NCBI GenBank assembly: GCA_043758205.1
Contig: JAYVNY010000265.1
Location: forward strand, 1-18,071
DNA: 18,071 nucleotides
From: JANNGC01 sp043758205
GTDB taxonomy: Bacteria; Verrucomicrobiota; Verrucomicrobiia; Limisphaerales; SIBH01
Direction of reading: 5' to 3'
A program made the translations under genes and the position numbers. How positions within the stretch are numbered: position 1 is the first letter of the stretch; each line of letters starts with the position of its first letter. Positions 8,444-15,086 of this stretch are shown piece after piece. Under the pieces are notes generated by a model. That model did not search any database. It was not told the DNA's origin and saw nothing but the letters and a program-made list of their open reading frames with translations.

Positions 8444-9589
8444 TCACATCCCGCGATAAATAATCTCCAGCGTCAGCACCCCGTAGGCGGTCACGAGGTT
8501 GGAGTCTTTCTCCCACCAGCGGCCGTTGGCGTTCTGCCATGAGCCGTCGGACTTTTGCAGATTGATGAGCCGCATCGCGACCTCGCGCCGCCAGTCCGTT
8601 CGCCGTCCGTCTTTCAACTCGAAGTTTTCCACGCGCGCGGCGTGCAGCGCCTTGGTCATCAAGTGCAGATAATAGAAATAGCCTTGCGCGCCCATCCCGG
8701 GATTTTCCTCCAGCGAGTAATGCGCGCGCAGCCAGTCCATCACCGCCTGCACGCGCGGATCAGAAGGTTTCACGTCCGCGTAAATGTAGCTCAACAACCC
8801 CGCGTAGCTGATGCTGCCGTAGGAACGCAGCGCGACCTGGCCGCTGGCGTTGGTCGCGTCGCCGGCCTTGCTGGTGCCGGGGTCATACACAAAGCCGCCG
8901 CGATCCCGCGCGTCGGTGGAGACCCACGACTGCGCGTTCACGCCGGGGAGGTTCTGGCAGTTTTGCAGAAATTGGATGGCGGCCGCCCAGTTGAGGTCTG
9001 GCGCGTCCCCGGCCTTTTTATCCCCCACCAAATGCTTCGAGTAATGGAGCGCTTCCAGCGCGGTGAGCGTGTTGTTCATGTCCGATCGCCCGGCGTCGTG
9101 GCTGTAGCCGAGGCCGCCGTCCCACGGCGAATCCATCCGCCCGCGCTCGCCCAGATCGGCCTGCAGGCCGGCCACGAAAGCGCGGGCCCGGCGCAGCACC
9201 GCGTCGTGCCGCGCGTCGCCCGCTGCGAGCAGGCTCATCATACAGATCGAAGTGTTGTAGTTGGCGAGGTTCGTCACGTAAATGCCGCCGTCGGGCTGCA
9301 CGCAGCCCAGCACGAAGGCGTGGCCGCTCCGCACGGCGGCGGAATTTTTCAGCCGCACGCCCGCCTCGCCCAGCATGGCCGAAACGGCCAGCGCAGTGAC
9401 GCTTGGATGATCCGGCGTGGACCACCAGCCGTTGGTGGTCTGCGCGGCCCGGAGGAAATCATTCCCCTTTTCGATGGCGCGCTGAATTTCGTGGCGGAAG
9501 GAAACATCTGGTTCGCGAATCCTGGGTGCCTCCGCGGCGGGCGATGACAACGCGGTGAGCAGGGCGACCAAAGCGACGACGCGATTCAT
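8444..9589 (-). CDS. Secreted prenyltransferase/squalene-oxidase repeat (alpha/alpha-toroid) protein
   Basis: A 381-residue protein with a signal peptide (MNRVVALVALLTALSSPAAEA, cleavage near 20), so exported. The mature part has repeated helical pairs with QW-like motifs: FLRAAQTTNGWW (45-56), FVLGCVQPDGGIY (92-104), FLQNCQN...GGFVYD (207-236) and LINLQKSDGSWQN (341-353). This is the toroid fold shared by squalene-hopene cyclases and prenyltransferase beta subunits. The DXDD acid motif of class II cyclases is not visible, so catalysis is doubtful and a binding or structural role is possible. ATG 9589 was chosen because it begins the signal peptide; the upstream in-frame extension is repeat-derived. 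Last gene of the minus-strand run, convergent with erpA. Similar secreted proteins are common in Planctomycetes/Verrucomicrobiota with unknown function. Confidence 0.85.
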   Translation of the reverse strand: MNRVVALVALLTALSSPAAEAPRIREPDVSFRHEIQRAIEKGNDFLRAAQTTNGWWSTPDHPSVTALAVSAMLGEAGVRLKNSAAVRSGHAFVLGCVQPDGGIYVTNLANYNTSICMMSLLAAGDARHDAVLRRARAFVAGLQADLGERGRMDSPWDGGLGYSHDAGRSDMNNTLTALEALHYSKHLVGDKKAGDAPDLNWAAAIQFLQNCQNLPGVNAQSWVSTDARDRGGFVYDPGTSKAGDATNASGQVALRSYGSISYAGLLSYIYADVKPSDPRVQAVMDWLRAHYSLEENPGMGAQGYFYYLHLMTKALHAARVENFELKDGRRTDWRREVAMRLINLQKSDGSWQNANGRWWEKDSNLVTAYGVLTLEIIYRGM

Positions 9590-9656
9590 GGCGGGTAAGA
9601 CTGCGGATGCGACGGAGATGTTCAAGCGGCAACAGGCAATGGTGCAAAGCGAGAAT

Positions 9657-9828
9657 GATGCAGTCAGAATCCGAAATGCCTCACGCAAAGGACGCGAAGG
9701 GGATCGGCCTTTTGGTTTGCGGAGTGCGTTCACTGAAATGAGAGATTTTCGCCCGGCAGGAACAATAACGCTGGAACCGCCTTTCCTTCGCGGCCTTTGC
9801 ATCCTTGGCGTGAGGCATTGACTGCATC
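9657..9828. repeat. Imperfect palindromic repeat element with gcaaagg/cgaagg arms
   Basis: Ends are the inverted pair gatgcagtca (9657-9666) / tgactgcatc (9819-9828). Inside these, aatgcctcacgcaaaggacg (9675-9694) continuing to cgaagg (9700) faces ccttcgcggcctttgcatcc (9785-9804) continuing to ttggcgtgaggcat (9817), with small gaps. The loop of about 85 bp is unrelated. It fills the gap between the YdjY gene and the toroid gene, where the promoter of the latter would have to lie. The arm motif 'acgcaaagg' recurs at 11861. Confidence 0.75.
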
Positions 9829-9843
9829 GTTCTGGCTGTGCAG

Positions 9844-10509
9844 TCACCGCGACCGCCCCACCAGCCAGATCGTAAGGACCACGCGCGTGCCGAGGGGCGG
9901 CAGTCGCCCGGCGTGCGGGCGATACAGATCATCATTCTCTCGCCCGGCCTGCGGGTTGTTAATCAGCGCGTCCGGATCAATGTGGATGGACACGATGGAG
10001 CCGTCGCGTTGCGCGGTGAACATTCCTTCGGAGAAGTTTGAGCCGTTGTAAATCCACGCGCCGCGCGCCCGCGGCTGGCTCGTCTCCTTGTTCTGCACCA
10101 GGTCTTCGACCGGTATTTCCTGGCGGGAAAATAAATTCGTCCACGCGACTTCGAGTTGCACCTCATCGCCGCGCGGCGGGGCCTTGCCATCAGTTCCGAA
10201 CTGGTTCGTCATGACCGGGCGTGCGTTCAGGAGCAGCATGGCGACGTGGATGTCCTGCGGGCGCGCGTCAGTGCGGAAGATGCTTTCGTGCGTCTTGCCG
10301 GTCTTGTGGACGACGACGTATTCGACCGTCTCCTCGCGCAGATTCACCGTGGCCGGAAAGCGGACGTGGCGCGCGTTCTGATCCAGCGTCACGAGGCCGA
10401 TGGCGAACTGCCCGCCACCCAGCGCGCGTACCGGCGCGTTCGACTCCTCGCCTGCGAGCGTGAGCAGGGCGAGCCGCAGAATGAAAACAGCACTGAGAAG
10501 TTTGCACAT
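9844..10509 (-). CDS. YdjY-domain secreted protein
   Basis: A 221-residue protein with an N-terminal signal sequence (MCKLLSAVFILRLALLTLAGEES, cleavage near 20; no lipobox Cys at the cleavage site). The YdjY-type domain spans about 45-215, with the recognisable run VRFPATVNLREETVEYVVVH (49-68), GKTHESIFRTDARPQDIHVA (71-90), the MLLLNARP segment, then a polar beta-rich part ending GTRVVLTIWLVGRSR. The family is common in Planctomycetes/Verrucomicrobiota and has no established activity. Start chosen at ATG 10509, where the signal peptide begins; 35 bases separate it from the metallopeptidase stop, suggesting one transcript. Confidence 0.82.
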   Translation of the reverse strand: MCKLLSAVFILRLALLTLAGEESNAPVRALGGGQFAIGLVTLDQNARHVRFPATVNLREETVEYVVVHKTGKTHESIFRTDARPQDIHVAMLLLNARPVMTNQFGTDGKAPPRGDEVQLEVAWTNLFSRQEIPVEDLVQNKETSQPRARGAWIYNGSNFSEGMFTAQRDGSIVSIHIDPDALINNPQAGRENDDLYRPHAGRLPPLGTRVVLTIWLVGRSR

Positions 10510-10544
10510 CGAACTTGGCACCGTCGAACGCCTTCGCCGCAAGG

Positions 10545-11360
10545 CTAGCGCGCCCACACTTCTTCCAGCAAATCGTGCATCTCGCGGTCATGCTTCCGCA
10601 GCTCGTCGAGCGTGAACGGATAAAAATCATTGGTCCCGAAGAATGCCTCCGTGGCCTCGGCGAAATACTCCTTGTGATCGGTCAGGGCGTAGGCGCGTTC
10701 GTTGCGCCCGTTGTTGCGCTCCACGTTTTCGTAACTGCGCGCGGACTTCGCGTTCTCGAAGGCCTGCCGGATGCGCGCCTCGTCGAAGCCCAGCACCTGA
10801 TCGTGGTAGGCGTGCGCGAGTTCGTGCAGCAACATCATCGGCTGCTTCGGCGTCCATTCGATGAACTTCTGCGCGCTGCCGATCTCGACGCACTGGGCCT
10901 TGTCGGGATTGTAGCCGTTGTGAACCAGCCAGTCTTTCGAGGGGTGATATTCGGCGCACGGCGCATGACCGTCGTCCAGGCCCAGCCAGATGGGCACGCG
11001 TTGCAATGCCGCGCCCGCGCGCGGCGGCACGGTGTTCGTGACTTCGCGCAACTTCACCGCGAGCAGCGCGAGCGCGTTGCTGCCAAGCGTCGCCTGTGTG
11101 GTGAGCAACTCGCGGTTCACGCGCACCGTCCAGCCGGCGACGCGCGTGGTGGCGTATTTGGTGGAAGGGACGAAGGGTTTGTTCGTCGCTGTGGTTTCGG
11201 CCGCGCGGGCAAAGCTCCAGGCTCCAAATCCCAAGCCCCAGAGAAACACCAAGCTCCAAATCCCAAAAACAAAACCGCTGCGGGCACGGAGCCGACGGCG
11301 AATTGATGTTTGGTGCTTGGTGTTTTTCTGGCGCTTGGAACTTGGGATTTGGAGCTTCAT
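10545..11360 (-). CDS. Putative secreted zinc metallopeptidase (HEXXH)
   Basis: A 271-residue protein. HELAHAYHD (179-187) gives the HEXXH zinc ligands. A downstream EYFAEATEAFFG (231-242) offers a third Glu ligand and resembles the gluzincin layout in lethal-factor-like peptidases; that comparison is from memory. Before it lie a basic stretch and a hydrophobic, Trp-rich segment (GFVFGIWSLVFLWGLGFGAW, 29-48) ending ARAAET, a plausible signal peptide. This N-terminus is encoded by a palindromic repeat (11212-11357), so its sequence is not family-typical. ATG 11360 sits five bases after the mogA stop, favouring translational coupling; an in-frame TTG/GTG inside the hydrophobic segment is an alternative start. 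The domain proper starts near residue 60. Substrate unknown. Confidence 0.82.
   Translation of the reverse strand: MKLQIPSSKRQKNTKHQTSIRRRLRARSGFVFGIWSLVFLWGLGFGAWSFARAAETTATNKPFVPSTKYATTRVAGWTVRVNRELLTTQATLGSNALALLAVKLREVTNTVPPRAGAALQRVPIWLGLDDGHAPCAEYHPSKDWLVHNGYNPDKAQCVEIGSAQKFIEWTPKQPMMLLHELAHAYHDQVLGFDEARIRQAFENAKSARSYENVERNNGRNERAYALTDHKEYFAEATEAFFGTNDFYPFTLDELRKHDREMHDLLEEVWAR
11212..11357. repeat. Palindromic repeat embedded in the start of the metallopeptidase gene
   Basis: Two arms of about 53 nt in inverted orientation, 11212-11264 and 11305-11357. Both contain aagctcca, ccaaatcccaag, ccag and aaacaccaagc in the same order on opposite strands, with a few substitutions. The spacer of about 40 bp is unrelated. 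The right arm abuts the metallopeptidase ATG, and the left arm encodes the hydrophobic core of its signal peptide. Repeats of this 'ctccaaatcccaag' type look like a dispersed family rather than coding sequence under protein-level selection. Confidence 0.8.
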
Positions 11361-11365
11361 ATCGT

Positions 11366-11848
11366 TCAGCAGCTCGTCGGCACTTCCCGCAACACCTCCA
11401 CGCAGTGCGGAATGGCACCGACCACGAAGCTCAAACATTCCACGGCGCCGCTCGGCTTGCCGGGCAGGCAGACGACCAGCGTGTTCTCCACCACGGCGGC
11501 GAGGTTGCGCGAGAGGATGGCGTTCTTCGTGATCTTCATGGATTCGGAGCGCATCACTTCGCCGAAGCCGGGCAGTTCGCGCACGGCGATCTCGCGCACG
11601 GCCTCGGGCGTCACGTCGCGCAAGGCCACGCCGGTACCACCGGTGGTCAGGATCAGCGTGCAGCCCTTGTTGATCTGCTCGCGAATGGCGCGCTGGATTT
11701 CGCGCTTCTCATCCGGCACCAGCGACTCGGCGATGACACGCCATTGATAGCCTTCCGCCGCCTGCTTGAGCGCGGGTCCGCCGAGGTCGTCGTATTCACC
11801 GCGCGAAGCGCGGTCGGAGATGGTGATGAGGCCGACGGTCAATTGCAT
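11366..11848 (-). CDS. mogA: Molybdopterin adenylyltransferase, MogA/MoaB family
   Basis: A 160-residue cytosolic enzyme that adenylylates molybdopterin with ATP before molybdate insertion. Motifs: SDRAS (11-15), VPDE with Asp46, LTTGGTG (67-73), RDVTPEA with Asp78 (77-83), ELPGFGEVMR (91-100), AILSR (110-114) and LPGKP (128-132). These match the E. coli MogA pattern (ISDRAS, IPDE, TTGGTG..RRDVTP, MPGFGEQMR, AILSR, LPGQP). MogA is the better fit than MoaB because of the PGFGE...AILSR stretch, although length is short for MogA (about 190). Start ATG 11848. It follows moaC by 71 bases containing a small tandem repeat, and five bases separate it from the metallopeptidase. Confidence 0.9.
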   Translation of the reverse strand: MQLTVGLITISDRASRGEYDDLGGPALKQAAEGYQWRVIAESLVPDEKREIQRAIREQINKGCTLILTTGGTGVALRDVTPEAVREIAVRELPGFGEVMRSESMKITKNAILSRNLAAVVENTLVVCLPGKPSGAVECLSFVVGAIPHCVEVLREVPTSC

Positions 11849-11862
11849 GGAGTGGGATTAAC

Positions 11863-11886
11863 GCAAAGGCGCAAAGGCGCAAAGGC
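11863..11886. repeat. Three tandem copies of gcaaaggc between moaC and mogA
   Basis: An 8-bp unit gcaaaggc is repeated exactly three times (11863-11870, 11871-11878, 11879-11886), followed by a degenerate acaaa. The same acgcaaagg word occurs in the arms of the palindromic element at 9657-9828. It lies directly upstream of mogA on the transcribed strand. Confidence 0.85.
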
Positions 11887-11919
11887 ACAAAATTCGCGGT
11901 CAAATGCGGGCGGCCCGCT

Positions 11920-12381
11920 TCAGCAGATCGGGGTTTTCGTCTTCGACACCAGCACCACGTCGGTCACGCGCATCTGTTTGTCCACGGCCTTGCACATGTC
12001 GTAAATGGTCAGCGCGGCCACGCTCACGGCGGTGAGGGCCTCCATCTCGATGCCGGTCTGCGCGGCGATTTTCGCGGACGCGGTGATGACGATGCGGTCG
12101 CGCGTGGCGGGGATTTCAAAGTTCACTTCGCAGTGTGTGAGGGGCAGGGGATGGCAGAGGGGAATCAGTTCGCCCGTCTTTTTCGCGGCCATGATGCCGG
12201 CAAGACGAGCTGTCGCGAACACGTTGCCTTTGGCGATCTGGCTGGCTTCAATGAGCGCAAGTGTTTCGCGTTGAAGATGAATTTCCCCGCGCGCCACGGC
12301 CTCCCGCAGCACCACCGGCTTGGCCGACACGTCCACCATCGCGGCCTGGCCGGTGTCATCAATGTGGCTGAGTTTTTTCAA
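11920..12381 (-). CDS. moaC: Cyclic pyranopterin monophosphate synthase
   Basis: A 153-residue enzyme of molybdenum-cofactor synthesis that turns the MoaA product into cyclic pyranopterin monophosphate. Key residues fall at the same numbers as in E. coli MoaC when translation starts at TTG 12381 (M-K-K-LSHIDDTG): Lys51, His77 (LCHPLPLTH), Glu112/Glu114 (GIEMEALTA), Asp128/Lys131 (YDMCKAV) and Lys147. That agreement decides the start over TTG 12477, which would add 32 low-complexity residues and overlap the glycosyltransferase stop. The C-terminus is short: the usual KSGGKSG tail reads SKTKTPIC, keeping the lysine equivalent to Lys147 but losing the glycine-rich end. mogA follows, so the two likely share a transcript. 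Confidence 0.92.
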   Translation of the reverse strand: MKKLSHIDDTGQAAMVDVSAKPVVLREAVARGEIHLQRETLALIEASQIAKGNVFATARLAGIMAAKKTGELIPLCHPLPLTHCEVNFEIPATRDRIVITASAKIAAQTGIEMEALTAVSVAALTIYDMCKAVDKQMRVTDVVLVSKTKTPIC

Positions 12382-12470
12382 GCGCGTGTTGGGAGAACGA
12401 ACACCAGAAGCGGGCGGAAGAGCAAGGCTGGAAGCGGGTGATGAAACGGTCCGCCGGACGTTCCCGACGC

Positions 12471-13628
12471 TTAACAAGCCGGCGCGGCCATATTCAATCC
12501 GGCCAGCGTGAGCACGGCGCTCATTTGATTTTCCCAGGTGTGTTCTTGAATCGCGGCGCGGGCGGCTTCACCGAGCAGCGCGCGTTTCATGGGATTGGTT
12601 TCCAATTCGCGAAGCGCCTTCGCCAGCCCCGCCGCGTGGCCGGGCGGGGTGAGCATTCCGGTCAGCCCGTCGCGGATCACTTCCTCCACCTGCCCGATGC
12701 GGCTGGCCACGATGGGCAGTCCCGCCGCCATGTATTCGTAGAGTTTCAGCGGCGAGGAATAAAACATGCCGGCGGCAGGATACGGTGCGACCGCCACATC
12801 CATCGAGGCGAGCAGGCCGGGGATGGCGTCGGGCGAAACTTCGCCGGTGAAATGTACGCGGCTGGTCAGCGATCTCGCGGCGATCTCGCGGTGCAGATGT
12901 TCGCGGGCCGGACCGTCGCCCACTATCAGCAACTGCGCTTCCGAAGACTCGCGCGCCACGGTGGCGAACGCCTCGACCAGCGTGTGGAACCCGCTCACGG
13001 AGCGCAGGGCGCCCACGTAGCCGATGACGAATCCGTCCCTGGCCCGCGTGGGGGTGAGGTCACGAAAGCGTTCGGGGTTGACCGCGTTCGGCACCACCCG
13101 CACGCGCCCGCGCGCCGTGGGATGCTGTTCGATGATGTTGGCGAGTTGCTTCGACACGGCCGTGATGAGTCGGGCCGCGCGGAAGGAGCGCATGGCGCAA
13201 TCTTCCGCCCCGGTGGAATCAATGAGCGTGCCGCGCGCGACGTGTTCTTCGAGGAGCGGCGCGTTCACTTCGAGCACGGAAGGAATTTGCCATTCCCGCG
13301 CGTACTCCATGCCCGCATGGCTGTAGAGCGAGAACCGTTCGTAGATGAGATCGAAGGCGCCGTCGTACGCCTCGCGTTCCAGCGCGGAACGCACGATCTG
13401 GTTCATGGCCAGCGGGCTTTGCCCATGGCGGTCCACGATCTTCGGCAGCGGATGGACTTGCAGGGCGGAGAGATCGTAGATGGCCTCGTCGCCCAAGCGG
13501 GAGGAGAAGAGATGAACTTGCAGGCCGAGGCGCAACATGGCGCGCAGCGTTTCCTGCATGTGAATGGAGCAGCCCAACCGTCCGAAGACGGGTGCGTCGG
13601 GGTCCGCATTGATGTAAGCAATCTTCAT
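12471..13628 (-). CDS. GT4-family glycosyltransferase (GT-B fold)
   Basis: A 385-residue glycosyltransferase group 1 enzyme that would transfer a sugar from a nucleotide donor to an unknown acceptor. The N-terminal half begins MKIAYINADP with a Gly-rich loop GRLGCSIH (16-23). The C-terminal Rossmann half contains VVPNAVNPERF (178-188), IGYVGALR (202-209), LLIVGDGPAREHL (233-245), VHFTGEV (258-264) and the donor-site segment SSPLKLYEYMAAGLPIVASR (291-310) with Glu298, typical of GT4. Start ATG 13628; the longer upstream frame lies in palindromic repeat DNA. It is separated from the dehydrogenase by 296 bases and from moaC by 89. No other polysaccharide genes are near, so the product (capsule, lipid or glycogen-like) cannot be assigned. 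Confidence 0.9.
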   Translation of the reverse strand: MKIAYINADPDAPVFGRLGCSIHMQETLRAMLRLGLQVHLFSSRLGDEAIYDLSALQVHPLPKIVDRHGQSPLAMNQIVRSALEREAYDGAFDLIYERFSLYSHAGMEYAREWQIPSVLEVNAPLLEEHVARGTLIDSTGAEDCAMRSFRAARLITAVSKQLANIIEQHPTARGRVRVVPNAVNPERFRDLTPTRARDGFVIGYVGALRSVSGFHTLVEAFATVARESSEAQLLIVGDGPAREHLHREIAARSLTSRVHFTGEVSPDAIPGLLASMDVAVAPYPAAGMFYSSPLKLYEYMAAGLPIVASRIGQVEEVIRDGLTGMLTPPGHAAGLAKALRELETNPMKRALLGEAARAAIQEHTWENQMSAVLTLAGLNMAAPAC

Positions 13629-13733
13629 GAGGCTGCGAGGCCGCTGCTCGGTTATCGGCGGAAACGCGGCGGCGCTTGAAGATTCGCCGGGCAATTCGTC
13701 GTGCTCACGCGGAATTGTCAGAAAGGCTCTTAG

Positions 13734-13923
13734 CCGGAACCATGCAGTCGGAAAAACGGGCAGGCACCGCCGAGGCGGGAAGGACGCAGAGAAAGAGCGG
13801 AACTGGAAACCGCGGGCCGGCCACCAAATAGTTGGCCGAAACCACGGGCCAGAAAGGTTGTCTTCTCTGCGCCTTTCACGTCTCGGCGGTGCCTTCCGGG
13901 TCACGCCTACGGCATGGTTCCGG
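13734..13923. repeat. Imperfect palindromic repeat element (intergenic)
   Basis: About 190 bp of inverted repeat between the dehydrogenase stop and the glycosyltransferase start. Pairs are ccggaaccatgc (13734-13745) / gcatggttccgg (13912-13923), ggcaccgccgag (13763-13774) / ctcggcggtgcc (13882-13893) and cgcagagaa (13785-13793) / ttctctgcg (13863-13871). In the loop a near-identical direct repeat gaaaccgcgggcc / gaaaccacgggcc occurs at about 13806 and 13838. No gene is seen in this 296-bp gap. Confidence 0.82.
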
Positions 13924-13924
13924 T

Positions 13925-14881
13925 TCAGCCGTTCACGACATTTGCCGGCGTGCCGGCCAGGAAGGCGCGGAGGTTCTCGACGGCGAAATTCATCAGCCTT
14001 GCGCGCGCCGCCCGCGTGGCCCAGGCGATGTGCGGGGTGACGAGGCAGTTCTTGGCGATGAGCAGAGGATTGTCCGCCTTCGGCGGCTCGATGGAGAGAA
14101 CGTCCAGCCCGGCTCCGGCAATCTTTCCGGCATTCAACGCCGCGGCGACAGCCGCTTCGTCGAGCAGCGGCCCGCGACTGGTGTTAATCAGGAACGCGGT
14201 GGGCTTCATGCGCGCGAGCCGTTCGGTGTTCAGGAACTGCTGGTTGTCCGCCGTGAGCGGGCAGTGCAATGAGACGACATCGCTGCGCGCAAGCAGTTGC
14301 TCGAGTGACACGAACTCGCAGGAGGCGGGCAAGTCCGCCGGGCGCGTGCGGGTGTGAACCAGCACCTTCATGCCGAAGGCTTCGGCGAGCTTCGCGGTCG
14401 CGCGGCCGATTTTGCCGAAGCCGATCACGCCAAATTCCAGGCCGCACAATTCGATGAGCGGCGAATCCCAGTAGCAAAAATCCGCGCTGCGCGCCCAGCG
14501 TCCGTCGCGCACAGTCTGCGCGTGGTGGCCGGTGCGATGGACCAGTTCGAGCAGCAGCGCGAAGGTCATTTGCGCGACCGAGTGCGTGCCGTAATCGGGA
14601 ATGTTCGCGACCGGGATGCCGCGCTCCTTCGCCGCCGCCACGTCCACGACGTTGTAGCCGGTGGCGAGCACCCCGATGTATTTCAACTTCGGCAGCGCGG
14701 CGATGGTTTCGCGCGGGAGGAGGGCTTTGTTGGTCAGCACGATTTCCGCGTCGCGCGCGCGCGCCACGACCTGCTCCGGCGGCGTGCGGTCGTGGATGGC
14801 GCACGGGCCGAGCTGTTGCAGCGCGTCCCACGAGAGGTCGCCGGGGTTCAGGGTGTAACCGTCGAGCACCACAATATTCAT
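13925..14881 (-). CDS. D-2-hydroxyacid dehydrogenase (hydroxypyruvate/glycerate reductase-like)
   Basis: A 318-residue NAD(P)-dependent cytosolic enzyme that interconverts a 2-oxoacid and a D-2-hydroxyacid. The nucleotide-binding motif is GVIGFGKIG (151-159, Gly154/Gly156/Gly159). The catalytic triad of the family is in place: Arg236 (NTSRG), Glu265 (SIEPP) and His284 (TPHIAW). The substrate-side loop VLATGYNVVD (71-80) and 'IPDYGTHSVAQMTFALLLEL' (94-113) match glycerate dehydrogenase/hydroxypyruvate reductases more than PGDH or lactate dehydrogenases. Length is normal for a short-form enzyme without an ACT domain. Start ATG 14881; first gene of the minus-strand run. Substrate is inferred from subfamily look, not proven. 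Confidence 0.92.
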   Translation of the reverse strand: MNIVVLDGYTLNPGDLSWDALQQLGPCAIHDRTPPEQVVARARDAEIVLTNKALLPRETIAALPKLKYIGVLATGYNVVDVAAAKERGIPVANIPDYGTHSVAQMTFALLLELVHRTGHHAQTVRDGRWARSADFCYWDSPLIELCGLEFGVIGFGKIGRATAKLAEAFGMKVLVHTRTRPADLPASCEFVSLEQLLARSDVVSLHCPLTADNQQFLNTERLARMKPTAFLINTSRGPLLDEAAVAAALNAGKIAGAGLDVLSIEPPKADNPLLIAKNCLVTPHIAWATRAARARLMNFAVENLRAFLAGTPANVVNG

Positions 14882-14946
14882 GCGCGGGATTTTTAACCGC
14901 TCAGGGTCGCTAATCCACGCTAATCAAATCGCGGCGCACGGAGTGG

Positions 14947-15051
14947 TGGTAGGGCGTCGTCGCTCCGCACGCGCCGGGCCAGAATCGGACAAGCCGTGCG
15001 AAACTTGCCGGAGCCTCACTCCGGCGCGCGCGGAGCGACGACGCCCTACCA
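14947..15051. repeat. Palindromic repeat element with 29-nt arms (tggtagggcgtcgtcgctcc)
   Basis: Inverted arms 14947-14975 and 15023-15051 match at 28 of 29 positions; the spacer is about 47 bp. The arms begin tggtagggcgtcgtcgctcc and end gcgcc. The element lies between the divergently transcribed dehydrogenase and L,D-transpeptidase genes, where both promoters would be expected. It is unrelated in sequence to the other palindromes in the window. A short direct repeat (gctaatccacgctaatc, from about 14909) lies just outside. Confidence 0.88.
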
Positions 15052-15086
15052 GTCTGGCTTTCCCACTCACTCGCCGTTTATGAACC

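Noticed and set aside
12382..12477. Longer MoaC starting at TTG 12477
   Set aside because: The extra 32 residues have no family counterpart; starting at TTG 12381 aligns every catalytic residue with E. coli numbering.
12438..13679. 413-codon plus-strand frame opposite the glycosyltransferase
   Set aside because: Composition is shadow-like, and the minus-strand product has full GT4 motifs.
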